Assembly: GCF_030704305.1 (NCBI RefSeq)
Contig: NZ_CP131935.1
Coordinates: forward strand, 806,001-870,000
Direction of reading: 5' to 3'
Source: Massilia sp. R2A-15
GTDB lineage: Bacteria > Pseudomonadota > Gammaproteobacteria > Burkholderiales > Burkholderiaceae_D
Length of the DNA stretch: 64,000 bases
The translations under genes and the position numbers were made by a program. The notes beneath the pieces were generated by a model. It searched no databases. It saw only the letters and a list, made by a program, of their open reading frames with translations, and was not told the origin of the DNA. This document shows positions 19,484 to 29,528 of the stretch, piece after piece; the first letter of the stretch is position 1, and the number at the start of each line of letters is the position of its first letter.

Positions 19484-21310
19484 ATGCGCTCAACCCCATT
19501 CAGCTTGCTTTCCCTGCTTCTCGCAACTGCCGGCTCGGCATTGTTCTTCGCTGCGCAGGCCGCGGTGCCGGATCCCTCGGCGACAATTGAAAAAGACCAG
19601 CGAACTTATCTGATCAATCCCAACGGCACGGCGGCGATGACGCGCGACCTGGCGATTCGGATTAACAGTGCGCCGGCGATCGCCAAGTTCGCCAATCAGG
19701 CCTTCGATTACAACGCCACGCTGGAAACGCTCGATATCGTCGGCGCCTATACCGAAAAGCCCGATGGCCGCAGGGTGCCCGTACCGCCCGACCGTATCCG
19801 TGAACAGCAGGCGCAAGGTTCGCGCGATACGACCCTGTTCGCGGACGAACGCATCAAGGTCGCGATCTTCCCGCAGGTGGAAGTCGGCGACCGGCTGGTG
19901 ATGCAGATTCGGCAGAACCAGATCGCAGCCCTGATTCCGGGCCAATTCCAGGACATCGTCATGCCGCCGGAGCAGGCGGCGCCCCAGCAGCGATTGATTT
20001 ATGACCTGCCGGCGGGCATGGCCTTGTATGCCGACGCGCGCGGCTACGTCGCAAGGCCGGTTGACGCGGCGCCTGGGCGCAAGCGCTACCAGTACGAATA
20101 TGCAGAGCACGATCGCGCCGAGCACGAACGTGGCGCGGTATCCCCGCTCGACGTCGCCGACCGGCTGGTTGTGTCGACCATGGCCGACTACGCAGCGCTG
20201 GCCGCCGCGTATGAACGTGGCGCCCAGGGCAAGGCGGCCGTCTCGCCTGCGATCCGCGCGCTTGAACAAAGCATCACGCAGGGCGCCGATGGGCCGCGCG
20301 CGAAGGCGCTGCTGTTGGCCGACTGGGTGCGCAAGCATATCCGCTACGTGGCGGTCTATATTGGCCACGGCGGCGTCGTCCCGCATTCAGCTGATGAAGT
20401 TCTGGAGCAGCGTTATGGCGACTGCAAGGACCACGCGACCCTGCTCGAGGCGCTGCTCGCATCGGCCGGTATCGACAGCACGCCTGCGCTGATCAGTTCG
20501 GGCAGCGCATTCACGCTGCCTTCGGTCGCGGCGGTTGGCGTGCTCAATCACGTGATCACCTATGTGCCGAGCCTGGACCTGTTCGTCGACGCGACGGCAG
20601 AGAAAGTCGCCGCTGGCTTTCTGCCGCAAGCGGACCTGGACAAGCAGGTGGTGCTGACGAAAACGGGAGCACTGGCCCGCACGCCCGCGCGGCAAAAGAC
20701 CAAGGTGCTGGTCGAATCGAGATTCGTGATCGACGCGCACGGCGATTACAAGATTGTTCGCACCACCACCGCGCAGGGTGCGGCCGCCGAGCATTACCGG
20801 CGTCGCGACCCCGATGCGGGCCCGCACAGGTCAGAGGAAACGACCGTGGTCGAGCCGGGCATGATCGATGGTGGGGGGGACGAGTACGTGTACAAGGAAA
20901 CAATTCGCGGCAAATCGCCGTCACCAGATCAGAAACATATCGACCTGTGGGCGGAACAGGCAGCCGGGCCCGCTATCTCGTGGCTTGTGACGACCCGAGA
21001 CATGGTCGCAGAGAAATCGCGCATTCATCCGTATCCGTGCGCGGCGGAGGAAATCGAACAGCGCACGCACATTCGGGTTCCCGCCAGATTTCGGCTTGCC
21101 AAGCTGCCGCCGCCCGTGGCGCTGAAGACGGCGCAGTTTGACTACAACGCCGAATACCTGCGCGAAGGGCAGGCCATCTTGGTTCACCAACGCTACCATG
21201 CGCATCCAACGCGTGCCTTTTGCACGCCGGACGAGGCGAAGGCGCGGCAAGCGCTGTGGGGGGAGATGATGATGGACACGGTGCAATTGATGCGATTCGC
21301 GAAGCAGTAG
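19484..21310 (+). CDS. DUF3857 / transglutaminase-like secreted protein
   Basis: A 608-residue exported protein. A signal peptide (SLLSLLLATAGSALFFAAQA) precedes a DUF3857-type beta-sandwich (about 30-235), then a transglutaminase-like cysteine domain with Cys in RYGDCKDHATLLEALL, His in LNHVITYV and Asp in FVDAT, the expected triad order. A C-terminal beta domain ends the protein. The start at 19484 places the signal peptide at the N-terminus; an ATG at 19454 in the same frame is less likely. Proteins of this layout are periplasmic and mostly uncharacterised. It stands alone between the microcin-like module and the type I secretion genes. Confidence 0.85.
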   Translation: MRSTPFSLLSLLLATAGSALFFAAQAAVPDPSATIEKDQRTYLINPNGTAAMTRDLAIRINSAPAIAKFANQAFDYNATLETLDIVGAYTEKPDGRRVPVPPDRIREQQAQGSRDTTLFADERIKVAIFPQVEVGDRLVMQIRQNQIAALIPGQFQDIVMPPEQAAPQQRLIYDLPAGMALYADARGYVARPVDAAPGRKRYQYEYAEHDRAEHERGAVSPLDVADRLVVSTMADYAALAAAYERGAQGKAAVSPAIRALEQSITQGADGPRAKALLLADWVRKHIRYVAVYIGHGGVVPHSADEVLEQRYGDCKDHATLLEALLASAGIDSTPALISSGSAFTLPSVAAVGVLNHVITYVPSLDLFVDATAEKVAAGFLPQADLDKQVVLTKTGALARTPARQKTKVLVESRFVIDAHGDYKIVRTTTAQGAAAEHYRRRDPDAGPHRSEETTVVEPGMIDGGGDEYVYKETIRGKSPSPDQKHIDLWAEQAAGPAISWLVTTRDMVAEKSRIHPYPCAAEEIEQRTHIRVPARFRLAKLPPPVALKTAQFDYNAEYLREGQAILVHQRYHAHPTRAFCTPDEAKARQALWGEMMMDTVQLMRFAKQ

Positions 21311-21471
21311 GCGCCGGCGACGGGTTGCGGCTTCAAAACATCACTTCCACAAAAATTCCAGAATTGTTGTGACTCTGATCATGTTTATTGCAGGAATTCA
21401 GCGATAATTCCCCGCAAGCTTGTTTTCCCGACGAGGTACGCCTCGCAACCCGATCAGAGCGCAACGATTCA

Positions 21472-23238
21472 ATGAAATCAAAAAATTCTTCCGTCAAGAA
21501 CGAAATTGAATTGACGCTGGCGTCGTTCAAGCGCGTCTTCTTTACCGTCGGCGCATTTTCGGCGATCAGTAATCTGCTCATGCTGGTGCCATCCCTCTAC
21601 ATGCTGCAGGTGTACGACCGGGTGCTGGCCAGCCGCAATGAGATTACCTTGCTGATGCTCACCTTGATGATGCTCGGCGCCTACTTGCTGATGAGTGCTC
21701 TGGAGGTGGTGCGCACTTTCGTGCTGGTGCGGGTGGGCGCCCAGTTCGACATGCGCCTCAACAAGCGGGTGTACACCGCCGCATTCGAACAGAATTTGAA
21801 GAAATCCGGCGGCAACGCCGGCCAGGCGCTGGCCGACCTGACCACTGTCCGTCAATTTCTCACCGGTAACGCGTTGTTCGCATTTTTCGACGCACCGTGG
21901 TTCCCGGTGTATTTGATCGTTATTTTCCTGTTCGAGCCCGCGCTCGGCTTGTTTGCCCTGACCGGCACCGCCGTGCTGGTGAGCCTGGCGTTCATCAACG
22001 AAAAAGTGACCAAGGCGCCGCTGGCCGAAGCCAATGCAATGGCGATCGCCTCGACCACGCTGGCGACGAACAACCTGCGCAACGCCGAAGTCATCGAATC
22101 GATGGGCATGCTGCCCAATCTGCTGGCGCGCTGGTTCAAACTGCATGGCAAATTCCTGCACCTGCAGGCCGAGGCGAGCGAAAAAGGCGGCATGGTCGGC
22201 GCCGTCACGAAATTTGTCCAGGTATCGCTGCAGTCGCTGGTTCTCGGCTTTGGCGCGCTGCTGGTCATCGAGGGCAAGATCACCCCCGGCATGATGATCG
22301 CCGCGTCGATCCTGGTCGGGCGCGCGCTGGCGCCGGTGCAGCAGGTGATCGGCGTGTGGAAAAGCTACAGCAGCACGCGCAGCGCCTATGAGCGCCTGGT
22401 GACGCTGCTGGCGGCCAATCCGGCGCGTCCCGCGGGCATGGCATTGCCCAAGCCGCTGGGCGCGCTCACGGTCGAAGGCGTCACCGCCGCGCCGCCGGGT
22501 TCCGCCACTCCCGTGATCAAGGGCCTGAATATCGCCATCGCCGCCGGCGACGTGGTCGGCGTCATCGGCCCGAGCGGCTCGGGCAAATCGACGCTGGCGC
22601 GGCTGCTGGTGGGCGTCTGGTCCGCGCAAGTGGGCAAGGTACGCCTCGACGGCGCCGATATCTATTCCTGGAACAAGGCCGAGCTGGGCCCGCATATCGG
22701 CTACCTGCCGCAGGATATCGAGCTGTTTGCCGGCTCGGTCAGCGACAACATCGCCCGCTTCGGCGAGGTCGATCCGGCGCGTGTGGTGGAGGCGGCCAAG
22801 CGCGCCGGCGTGCACGACATGATCCTGCACTTTGCGCAAGGCTACGACACCGTACTCGGCGACGGCGGAGCCGGCCTGTCCGGCGGCCAGCGCCAGCGCC
22901 TCGGCCTGGCGCGCGCGATGTACGGCGACCCGTCGGTGCTGGTACTCGACGAGCCGAACTCGAACCTGGACGACGTCGGCGAGCAGGCGCTGGTGCAGGC
23001 GCTGAGCGAACTGCGCCAGCGCGGCAAGACCATCATCCTGATCACCCATCGCACCAGCGCGGTCGGCGTGACCAACAAGCTGCTGTTGCTGCGCGACGGC
23101 GTCGCCGAGATGTTCGGGCCGACGAAGCAGGTGCTGGCGGCGCTGCAGGAAGCGGGCCAGAAACAGGCGCAGGCGCAGTCGGCGCAACAGGCACAGCGGG
23201 CCCGGGCCGCGGCGGCAGTCACTACTGAACAGGAATGA
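21472..23238 (+). CDS. Type I secretion ABC transporter (permease/ATPase)
   Basis: A 588-residue PrtD/HasD-type exporter without a C39 domain, which suits substrates with C-terminal secretion signals. The N-terminal permease has about six membrane helices ([11 protein letters not shown] is a hallmark). The ATPase has [17 protein letters not shown] and [14 protein letters not shown] Gln/Ala-rich tail ends the protein. The ATG at 21472 is followed by the usual N-terminal sequence of the family. Its stop overlaps the next gene (ATGA). Together with the adaptor and TolC protein downstream it makes a complete type I system, and an RTX substrate is encoded 3.6 kb downstream. Confidence 0.93.
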   Translation: MKSKNSSVKNEIELTLASFKRVFFTVGAFSAISNLLMLVPSLYMLQVYDRVLASRNEITLLMLTLMMLGAYLLMSALEVVRTFVLVRVGAQFDMRLNKRVYTAAFEQNLKKSGGNAGQALADLTTVRQFLTGNALFAFFDAPWFPVYLIVIFLFEPALGLFALTGTAVLVSLAFINEKVTKAPLAEANAMAIASTTLATNNLRNAEVIESMGMLPNLLARWFKLHGKFLHLQAEASEKGGMVGAVTKFVQVSLQSLVLGFGALLVIEGKITPGMMIAASILVGRALAPVQQVIGVWKSYSSTRSAYERLVTLLAANPARPAGMALPKPLGALTVEGVTAAPPGSATPVIKGLNIAIAAGDVVGVIGPSGSGKSTLARLLVGVWSAQVGKVRLDGADIYSWNKAELGPHIGYLPQDIELFAGSVSDNIARFGEVDPARVVEAAKRAGVHDMILHFAQGYDTVLGDGGAGLSGGQRQRLGLARAMYGDPSVLVLDEPNSNLDDVGEQALVQALSELRQRGKTIILITHRTSAVGVTNKLLLLRDGVAEMFGPTKQVLAALQEAGQKQAQAQSAQQAQRARAAAAVTTEQE

Positions 23239-24596
23239 ACATGAAGCTCCTGAAAAAAGAACCGGCGACCGAAGTCGTTGCGCATGATGTGGAGCCGCTG
23301 ACGGTCGATACCGATGCGGGCGCCTACAGCAAGTTCGGATGGTGGATCGTGCTGCTCGGCGTGGGCAGCTTCCTGCTGTGGGCATTCTGGGCGCCGCTCG
23401 ACAAGGGCGTGCCGCTGACCGGCACGGTGGCCAAGGAAAGCAACCGCCAGGCGGTGCAGCACCTGGCCGGCGGCACGGTGGACGCGATCCTGGTGCGCGA
23501 GGGAGACAACGTCAAGGCCGGCCAGGTGCTGGTGCGCATGAACGGCGTGCAGGCCAGGTCGCAGTCCGACATCACCCGCGCCCAGTACTTCAATGCGCGC
23601 GGCGCCGAGGCGCGGCTGCGCGCCGAACTGGAAGGTCGGAAGACCATCACGCCGCCGGCCGCGCTGGCGCCGTACAAGGCCGATCCGCGCGTGGCGCCGG
23701 TGATGGCGCTGCAGGCGCAGCTGATGGCGTCGCGCCAGATGGCGCTGCAAAACGAACTGGCCGCGATGGACGAAAATATCGCCGGCCTGAAGATCCAGAC
23801 CCAGGGCCTGCAGGAATCGCGCGACAGCAAGAAGCAGCAGCTGGCGATCTTGAAGGAGCAGCTCGACAACATGCGCGACCTGGCCAGGGACGGCTATGTG
23901 GCGCGTTCGCGGCTGCTGGACGTCGAGCGCACCTGGGTGCAGACCAGCGGGATGCTGTCCGAGGACATCGGCAACATCGGCCGCGCCCAGCGCCAGGTGA
24001 TGGAGCTGAGCCTGCGCCGCGCCCAGCGCATCCAGGACTACCAGAAGGAAGTGCGCGCCACGCTGGCCGACACCGAACGCGAAGCCGAGGCGCTCGGCGC
24101 GCGCATGACGGCGCTCGATTACGAGCTGGCCAACGCCGACGTCAAGGCGCCGGTGGACGGCACCGTCGTCGGCCTGAACATCTTCACCCGCGGCGGCGTG
24201 GTCGGCCCTGGCTTCCGGATGATGGACCTGGTGCCGACCGACGATCCGCTGATCGTCGAGGGCCAGCTGCCTGTGAACCTGATCGACAAGGTGCACGCCG
24301 GCCTGCCGGTCGACCTGATCTTCTCGGCCTTCAATGCCAACAAGACGCCGCACATTCCCGGCGTGGTGACGCAGGTGTCGGCCGACCGTACCGTGGACGA
24401 GCGCACCGGCGCCGCCTACTACCGCATGAAAGCGAAAGTGACGCCGGCCGGCGCGCGGCTGATCGCCGCGCAGAAGCTCGACATCCGCTCCGGCATGCCG
24501 GTCGAACTGTTCGTCAAGACCGGCGAGCGCACGATGATGAGCTACCTGCTAAAGCCGGTGTTCGACCGCGCCAAGACGTCGATGTCGGAGGAATAG
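23235..24596 (+). CDS. Type I secretion membrane fusion protein (HlyD/PrtE)
   Basis: A 453-residue periplasmic adaptor. One membrane helix ([20 protein letters not shown]) near residue 40 is followed by [20 protein letters not shown], the first lipoyl half. A long helical hairpin (about 105-290), the second lipoyl half ([14 protein letters not shown]), and a beta-barrel region with the conserved [14 protein letters not shown] segment complete it. The first ATG overlaps the ABC stop codon; an alternative ATG lies two codons later at 23241 and is nearly equal. Confidence 0.93.
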   Translation: MNMKLLKKEPATEVVAHDVEPLTVDTDAGAYSKFGWWIVLLGVGSFLLWAFWAPLDKGVPLTGTVAKESNRQAVQHLAGGTVDAILVREGDNVKAGQVLVRMNGVQARSQSDITRAQYFNARGAEARLRAELEGRKTITPPAALAPYKADPRVAPVMALQAQLMASRQMALQNELAAMDENIAGLKIQTQGLQESRDSKKQQLAILKEQLDNMRDLARDGYVARSRLLDVERTWVQTSGMLSEDIGNIGRAQRQVMELSLRRAQRIQDYQKEVRATLADTEREAEALGARMTALDYELANADVKAPVDGTVVGLNIFTRGGVVGPGFRMMDLVPTDDPLIVEGQLPVNLIDKVHAGLPVDLIFSAFNANKTPHIPGVVTQVSADRTVDERTGAAYYRMKAKVTPAGARLIAAQKLDIRSGMPVELFVKTGERTMMSYLLKPVFDRAKTSMSEE

Positions 24597-24597
24597 C

Positions 24598-25950
24598 GTG
24601 AGCATCGCTTTGAAGAACAGGACGCCGTTCGCGCTGCGGACAGCGGCGGCGCTGGCGTTGACGGCGTGGTGCGCGGGGGCCGGCGCGGTGACCTTCGCCG
24701 AGGCGTATCAAGCCGCGCTGCGCAACGATCCGACCTACCGGATGAACTACTACGAGAACGAATACAGCAAGGAGAACGCGGTGATCGGGCGCGCGGGCCT
24801 GCTGCCTAACGTGAGCGCCACCTATCAGGCCAGCCGCAACCGGGTCGACCTGACCGCTCCGGACTTGCTGGGGCGTGCGAAGTTGACGCAGCCCGAATAC
24901 ATCAGCCGTTCGGCCGCGGTGCAGCTGCGCCAGCCGCTGCTGAACCTCGAAGCGGTCGCGCTCTACCGCCAGAGCAAGGTGCAGGCCGAAGCGGGCGAGG
25001 CGCAGTACCGGACCCGCGGCGGCGAAGTCGTGCTGCGCGTGGCCGGCGCCTACCTCGGCGCGCTGCTGTCGGGCGATGCGCTGGCGCTGGCCCAGGCGCA
25101 GCGCGACATGTACGTCGAGCAGGCCAAAGTCAACCAGCGCCTGTTCGAAAAGGGCGAGGGCACCCGCACCGACATGCTCGAGACGCAGGCGCGGCTGGAC
25201 CAGGCCGAGGCACAGGTGCTCGAAGCGCAGGATGCGCTGGCAACCGACCGCAACGCGCTGGCGGCGGTCATCGGCATGGACCCGGGCGTGCTTCAGCCGC
25301 TGGCGCCGACCTTCCATTTTTCGCCGCTGTCGCCGGCCGGTTTCGACGACTGGAAAGCGATCGCGCTGGCCAATAATCCGGACCTGGCCGCGGCGCGGCT
25401 GATGGTGGAGGCGGGGCGGCTGGAAGTGCAGAAGGCGCAGGCCCGGCACGCGCCGCGCATCGACCTGGTGGCGACCTATTCGAAGAACGACGCGGAGACG
25501 GTCAACACCTACAACCAGAACAGCGTCAACCGCGCCATCGGGGTGCAGATGAACGTGCCGCTGTACGCGGGCGGGCAGGTCAGCGCGATGGTGCGCCAGG
25601 CGGTGGACGGCTACGAGCGCGCCAGGGCGGACCTGCAGGCGCGCACCGACAAGGTGGTGATCGAACTGCGCAAGGCGCACAGCATGGCGGTGAGCAGCGT
25701 GGCGCGCATCGCCGCGCTCGACAAGGCGGTGGCGTCGGCCCAGTTGCTGATCAAGGCGACCGAGCAGAGCATCAAGGGCGGCGTGCGCATCAATCTCGAC
25801 CTGCTCAACGCGCAGCAGCAGCTGACCGGGGTGCAGCGCGATCTGGCGCAGGCCCGCTACGGCTACCTGGTGGCGCAGCTGCGCCTGCGCGCGGCGGCGG
25901 GCACGCTGTCGGCGGCCGATGTGGGCGAAGTGGCCAGCTACTTCCGCTGA
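24598..25950 (+). CDS. Type I secretion outer-membrane channel, TolC family
   Basis: A 450-residue outer-membrane efflux protein starting with GTG one base after the adaptor gene. It has a signal peptide (ALALTAWCAGAGAVT) and two repeated halves of helical and strand segments. TolC-like motifs include YQAALRNDPTYR, QPLLNLEAVALY and the second-half repeat NVPLYAGGQVSAMV followed by LDLLNAQQQL. It completes the export channel of the type I system. It could also serve the C39 exporter, whose operon lacks an outer-membrane component. A strong terminator follows. Confidence 0.92.
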   Translation: MSIALKNRTPFALRTAAALALTAWCAGAGAVTFAEAYQAALRNDPTYRMNYYENEYSKENAVIGRAGLLPNVSATYQASRNRVDLTAPDLLGRAKLTQPEYISRSAAVQLRQPLLNLEAVALYRQSKVQAEAGEAQYRTRGGEVVLRVAGAYLGALLSGDALALAQAQRDMYVEQAKVNQRLFEKGEGTRTDMLETQARLDQAEAQVLEAQDALATDRNALAAVIGMDPGVLQPLAPTFHFSPLSPAGFDDWKAIALANNPDLAAARLMVEAGRLEVQKAQARHAPRIDLVATYSKNDAETVNTYNQNSVNRAIGVQMNVPLYAGGQVSAMVRQAVDGYERARADLQARTDKVVIELRKAHSMAVSSVARIAALDKAVASAQLLIKATEQSIKGGVRINLDLLNAQQQLTGVQRDLAQARYGYLVAQLRLRAAAGTLSAADVGEVASYFR

Positions 25951-25971
25951 AGGTGACAAGGCGCGCACAAG

Positions 25972-26008
25972 AAAAAAACCGGAGCAGAGAATGCTCCGGT
26001 TTTTTTTC
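25972..26008 (+). terminator. Rho-independent terminator after the type I secretion operon
   Basis: Stem ACCGGAGCA / TGCTCCGGT with a short loop, an A tract before and eight T residues after. It can act in both directions and separates the secretion genes from their downstream putative substrates. Confidence 0.88.
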
Positions 26009-26418
26009 GGCGTTTGAATGGGCGCCCACTATGCAAAATCTTGCATAAATTCTCTCGAAAAACCACGAATTGATCCGAACGGACTAAGCCTTGGTCACAC
26101 AGCGGTCATCGTCGGCAATTAGTATCACTTTTGCCATAAATCAATATGTTTTGTTAGCTACACCACTCATATTGCGTGAAATATAACGAATGACACATTC
26201 ATGCCTATTTAGCACGGCTTTTTCGCAACAGTTAGTGCATTTATTTTAAGAAACTTTTATCAAAAGAATTTATCTTTTCATAGGGAAAAAACAAATTTAG
26301 TCGGATTTCATCTGAATTCATTAACGAAATCGAATTTGCGTTTAGCTCAGCGGCTAATGCATATTGACCCGCGGAAGCACCGGCTTTCCGAGGCGAAAAA
26401 CAACGAAGAGGCTCAGGT
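26009..26418. other. AT-rich leader upstream of the PHP/Ig-like gene
   Basis: About 400 bases that are strikingly AT-rich compared with both neighbours. It has A and T tracts between 26220 and 26340 and no open frame of note. It probably contains the promoter and regulatory sites of the two large secreted-protein genes downstream. No precise promoter could be assigned, and a sigma-54 pattern was looked for and not found. Confidence 0.55.
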
Positions 26419-29400
26419 ATGAACGGAAAAAATCAGTTGGGCAAGCAATTGCCGCGTCGCGCACTGCTCGCGATGGCATTGGCAGCAATCAATTTCGGCG
26501 CCCTGGCGCAACATCTGGAAGAAGATCACCGCGAATTCGAGGCCACGCTGTACGCGCCTTACGCCGCCGGCCCGCAAGGCAGCCGCAGCTTCACGATGGA
26601 TTTCTCCTACCCCTTCGTCGGCAGCGCCCACGACATCGTCTGGCGCCTCGAGCTGCTCGATGCCCGCGGCCGCAGCGTGCAGCAGTGGCAGGGCGTCGAG
26701 CGCCTGACCGGCGCGCCGCGCAAAGTCAATATCGACTGGGCCGCCCGCAGCGCCGACCCGTCCCTGGCCGATGGCCTGTACACGGCGCGCATGCTTGCCT
26801 TCGCCAAGCCGGCCACGGGCGCCAAGGCCGCCGTCGTCAGCAAGGCGGAAGTGGACGCCATGCTGGCCGGCGCCGCGGAAACCGAAGAACAAAAATGGGA
26901 CATCCTGGTCGGCGACGTGCCCGCCGCCGCGATGCCGAGCGCCGCCCGATTCGCCGCGCCGGCGCGCAAGGCAAGCGCGTCGAGCCTGCAGCGCATGGCC
27001 GCGCAGAGCAAATCGGTCGCGGCGAACGGCGCCACCCTGGCCGCGCCCGCCACGATGGCCGCGCCGGCCACCATGGATGCGGCGCCCGCAACCGGCTCGT
27101 CCACGCCGGCCTACACCGTCTACTTCGGCAACCTGCACAGCCAGACCAACCACAGCGACGGCGGCGGCGCCCTGTCGACCTGCGTCGGCGCGCAGAACCC
27201 CCAGTCCGGCACGGCCGGCGGCCCGACCGAGGCCTACACCTACGCGATGAACAAGGGCCTCGACTTCCTGATGGCCTCCGAGCACAACCACATGTTCGAC
27301 GGTTCGGACAGCACCAACGCCAGCGCCAACGCCGCCAACGCGAAGGCGCTGTACCAGTCCGGCCTGGCGGCGGCGACCAACTTCAATGCCGCCCACCCGA
27401 ACTTCCTCGGCGTCTATGGCCTGGAATGGGGCGTGATCAGCAACGGCGGTCACATGAACATCTTCAACACCAATGAACTGCTGGGCTGGGAATCGAACAG
27501 CAGCGGCCAGCTGATCGGCGACACCTACACGGCCAAGGGCGACTACGCCGGCCTGTACACCCTGATGGCCCAGCGCGGCTGGGTCGGCCAGTTCAACCAC
27601 CCGTCCTCCAGCGGCCAGTTCCTGGTCAACGGCGTGCCGCTCGGCTACACGGCCGACGGCGACACCGCGATGGCCCTGTGCGAAGTGCTCAACACCTCGG
27701 CCTTCTCGACCAACGCGACGGAAACGGAAACGGGCCGCAGCAGCTACGAGGGCGCCTGCCAGAAGGCGCTCGAAGCGGGCTACCACGTCGCGTTTACCAC
27801 CGACCAGGATAACCACTGCGCGAACTGGGGCGCGTCCTACACCAACCGCACCGGCATCCTGGTGCCAACCGGCACCGCCTTCACCAAGGACAGCTTCATC
27901 GCGGCCATCAAGGACCGCCGCGTGTTCGCCACCATGGACAAGGCCTCGCAGCTGATCTTCACCGCCAACGGCCACATGATGGGCGAGCGCTTCTACAACA
28001 GCGGCCCGCTCGCCCTGGCCGCCAGCTTCTCCAACACCAGCGGCAAGTCGGTCGCCACGGTGGCGATCTATGAAGGCGTACCGGGCCGCAACGGCACGGT
28101 CTCGGTGCTGGTCAACAGCGCCACCGCCAGCATCGTGCCGACGCTGGGCGAGCACTTCTATTACGCCAAGGTCACCCAGAACGACGGCAACATCCTGTGG
28201 TCGGCCCCGCTCTGGGTGACCCAGACCAACGGCACCGGCGACTACATCAAGCCGACCGTCAGCGCCAGCGTGACCGGCAGCAGCGGCGACATCACCCTGG
28301 CCGCCGACGCCAGCGACGACACCGGCGTGACGATGGTCGAATTCTATGTCGACAACGCCCTGGTCCAGGCCACCGGCGTGACGCCTTACCAGACCACCCT
28401 CAATTCGACCACGCTGTCGAACGGCAACCACCGCCTGGTCGCCAAGGCCTACGATGCGGCCAACAACGTCGGCAGCTCGGCCGCCGTCACCTTCGCAGTG
28501 AACAACCCGATCGTCGACAGCACCGCTCCGGTCGTGTCGGCCAGCGAAACGGGCCGCATGGGCTCGATCACCCTGAGCGCCGCCGCTACCGACAACATCG
28601 GCGTGACCAAGGTCGAGTTCTACGTCGACGGAAGCCTGGCCGGCTCGACCACCGCCATGCCTTACTCGCTGGCGTTCGATTCGACGCTCTTGACCAACGG
28701 CAGCCACAACGTGACGGCCAAGGCCTACGACGCGGCCAACAACATCGGCAGCGCCGCCGCCTTCGCCTTCACGATCGACAATCCGGACACCATCGCCCCC
28801 GTGGTGACGGCAGGCGAGAGCGGTACCAGCGGCACCATCACGCTGAGCGCGACGACGTCCGACAACATCGGCGTGACCAAGGTCGAGTACTACGTCGATG
28901 GCGTGCTGAAGGGCACTTCGCTGGCGGCGCCGTACTCGCTGGCGATGAACTCGACCCAGCTCGCCAACGGTACCCACAGCCTGGTGACCAAGGCCTATGA
29001 CGCCGCCGGCAACGCCGGCACGTCCGCGCCGCTGAGCTTCAGCGTCAGCAACGCCACCACCAACCTGATCCTCAACGGCGGCTTCGAATCGGGCGCCACC
29101 AAGTGGACCGCCACCGCTGGCGTGATCAACAAGGATCCGAGCGAAGCGGCGCGCACCGGCACCTACAAGGCCTGGCTGAACGGCGCCGGCACCGCGGGCA
29201 GCGCCTCGCTGGCGCAGAAGGTGACGATCCCGAGCACCGCTGGCCTGGCCCAGCTGAGCTTCTGGCTGCGCGTGACGTCGGAGGAAACCGGCTCGGCGCC
29301 GGTGGATACCTTGAAAGTGCAGGCGAAGAGCGCCAGCGGCGTCGTGACCACCCTGGCCACCTACTCGAACCTGGACAAGGGCAACGACTACGTCCTCAAG

Positions 29401-29517
29401 ACCCTCGACCTGACCGCCTACAAGGGCCAGGCTGTCACCGTAACTTTCGCCGGCACCGAAAATGACGGGGCTGCGACCTCGTTCATCATCGATGACGTCA
29501 GCGTCAATGTGCAATAA
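26419..29517 (+). CDS. Secreted PHP-like (CehA/McbA type) protein with Ig-like repeats and a carbohydrate-binding-like C-terminus
   Basis: A 1032-residue exported protein with a signal peptide ending near FGALAQ. Residues about 30-230 are a beta-rich region plus Ala-rich linker. Residues 234-560 resemble polymerase-histidinol-phosphatase-like metallohydrolases: FGNLHSQTNHSDGGG (His240, His245), ASEHNHMFDGSD, VGQFNHPSSSGQ and FTTDQDNHC supply His/Asp ligands. The usual HxH is H-S-Q here. Three near-identical bacterial Ig-like repeats follow (about 610-880). The C-terminal 145 residues start LILNGGFESGATKW, a jelly-roll, carbohydrate-binding-like pattern. The substrate is unknown; hydrolysis of phosphoesters or lactones is known for relatives. 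It is followed after 11 bases by the RTX gene. Confidence 0.82.
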   Translation: MNGKNQLGKQLPRRALLAMALAAINFGALAQHLEEDHREFEATLYAPYAAGPQGSRSFTMDFSYPFVGSAHDIVWRLELLDARGRSVQQWQGVERLTGAPRKVNIDWAARSADPSLADGLYTARMLAFAKPATGAKAAVVSKAEVDAMLAGAAETEEQKWDILVGDVPAAAMPSAARFAAPARKASASSLQRMAAQSKSVAANGATLAAPATMAAPATMDAAPATGSSTPAYTVYFGNLHSQTNHSDGGGALSTCVGAQNPQSGTAGGPTEAYTYAMNKGLDFLMASEHNHMFDGSDSTNASANAANAKALYQSGLAAATNFNAAHPNFLGVYGLEWGVISNGGHMNIFNTNELLGWESNSSGQLIGDTYTAKGDYAGLYTLMAQRGWVGQFNHPSSSGQFLVNGVPLGYTADGDTAMALCEVLNTSAFSTNATETETGRSSYEGACQKALEAGYHVAFTTDQDNHCANWGASYTNRTGILVPTGTAFTKDSFIAAIKDRRVFATMDKASQLIFTANGHMMGERFYNSGPLALAASFSNTSGKSVATVAIYEGVPGRNGTVSVLVNSATASIVPTLGEHFYYAKVTQNDGNILWSAPLWVTQTNGTGDYIKPTVSASVTGSSGDITLAADASDDTGVTMVEFYVDNALVQATGVTPYQTTLNSTTLSNGNHRLVAKAYDAANNVGSSAAVTFAVNNPIVDSTAPVVSASETGRMGSITLSAAATDNIGVTKVEFYVDGSLAGSTTAMPYSLAFDSTLLTNGSHNVTAKAYDAANNIGSAAAFAFTIDNPDTIAPVVTAGESGTSGTITLSATTSDNIGVTKVEYYVDGVLKGTSLAAPYSLAMNSTQLANGTHSLVTKAYDAAGNAGTSAPLSFSVSNATTNLILNGGFESGATKWTATAGVINKDPSEAARTGTYKAWLNGAGTAGSASLAQKVTIPSTAGLAQLSFWLRVTSEETGSAPVDTLKVQAKSASGVVTTLATYSNLDKGNDYVLKTLDLTAYKGQAVTVTFAGTENDGAATSFIIDDVSVNVQ
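28251..29045 (+). repeat. Three tandem Ig-like repeats inside the PHP-like gene
   Basis: Three units of roughly 88-90 codons, each containing DDTGV or DNIGVTKVEFYVD, then a stretch ending in AKAYDAANN or a close variant. The second and third units are nearly identical around DNIGVTKVE at both protein and DNA level, indicating recent duplication or gene conversion. Confidence 0.85.
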
Positions 29518-29528
29518 GGAAAACCACC

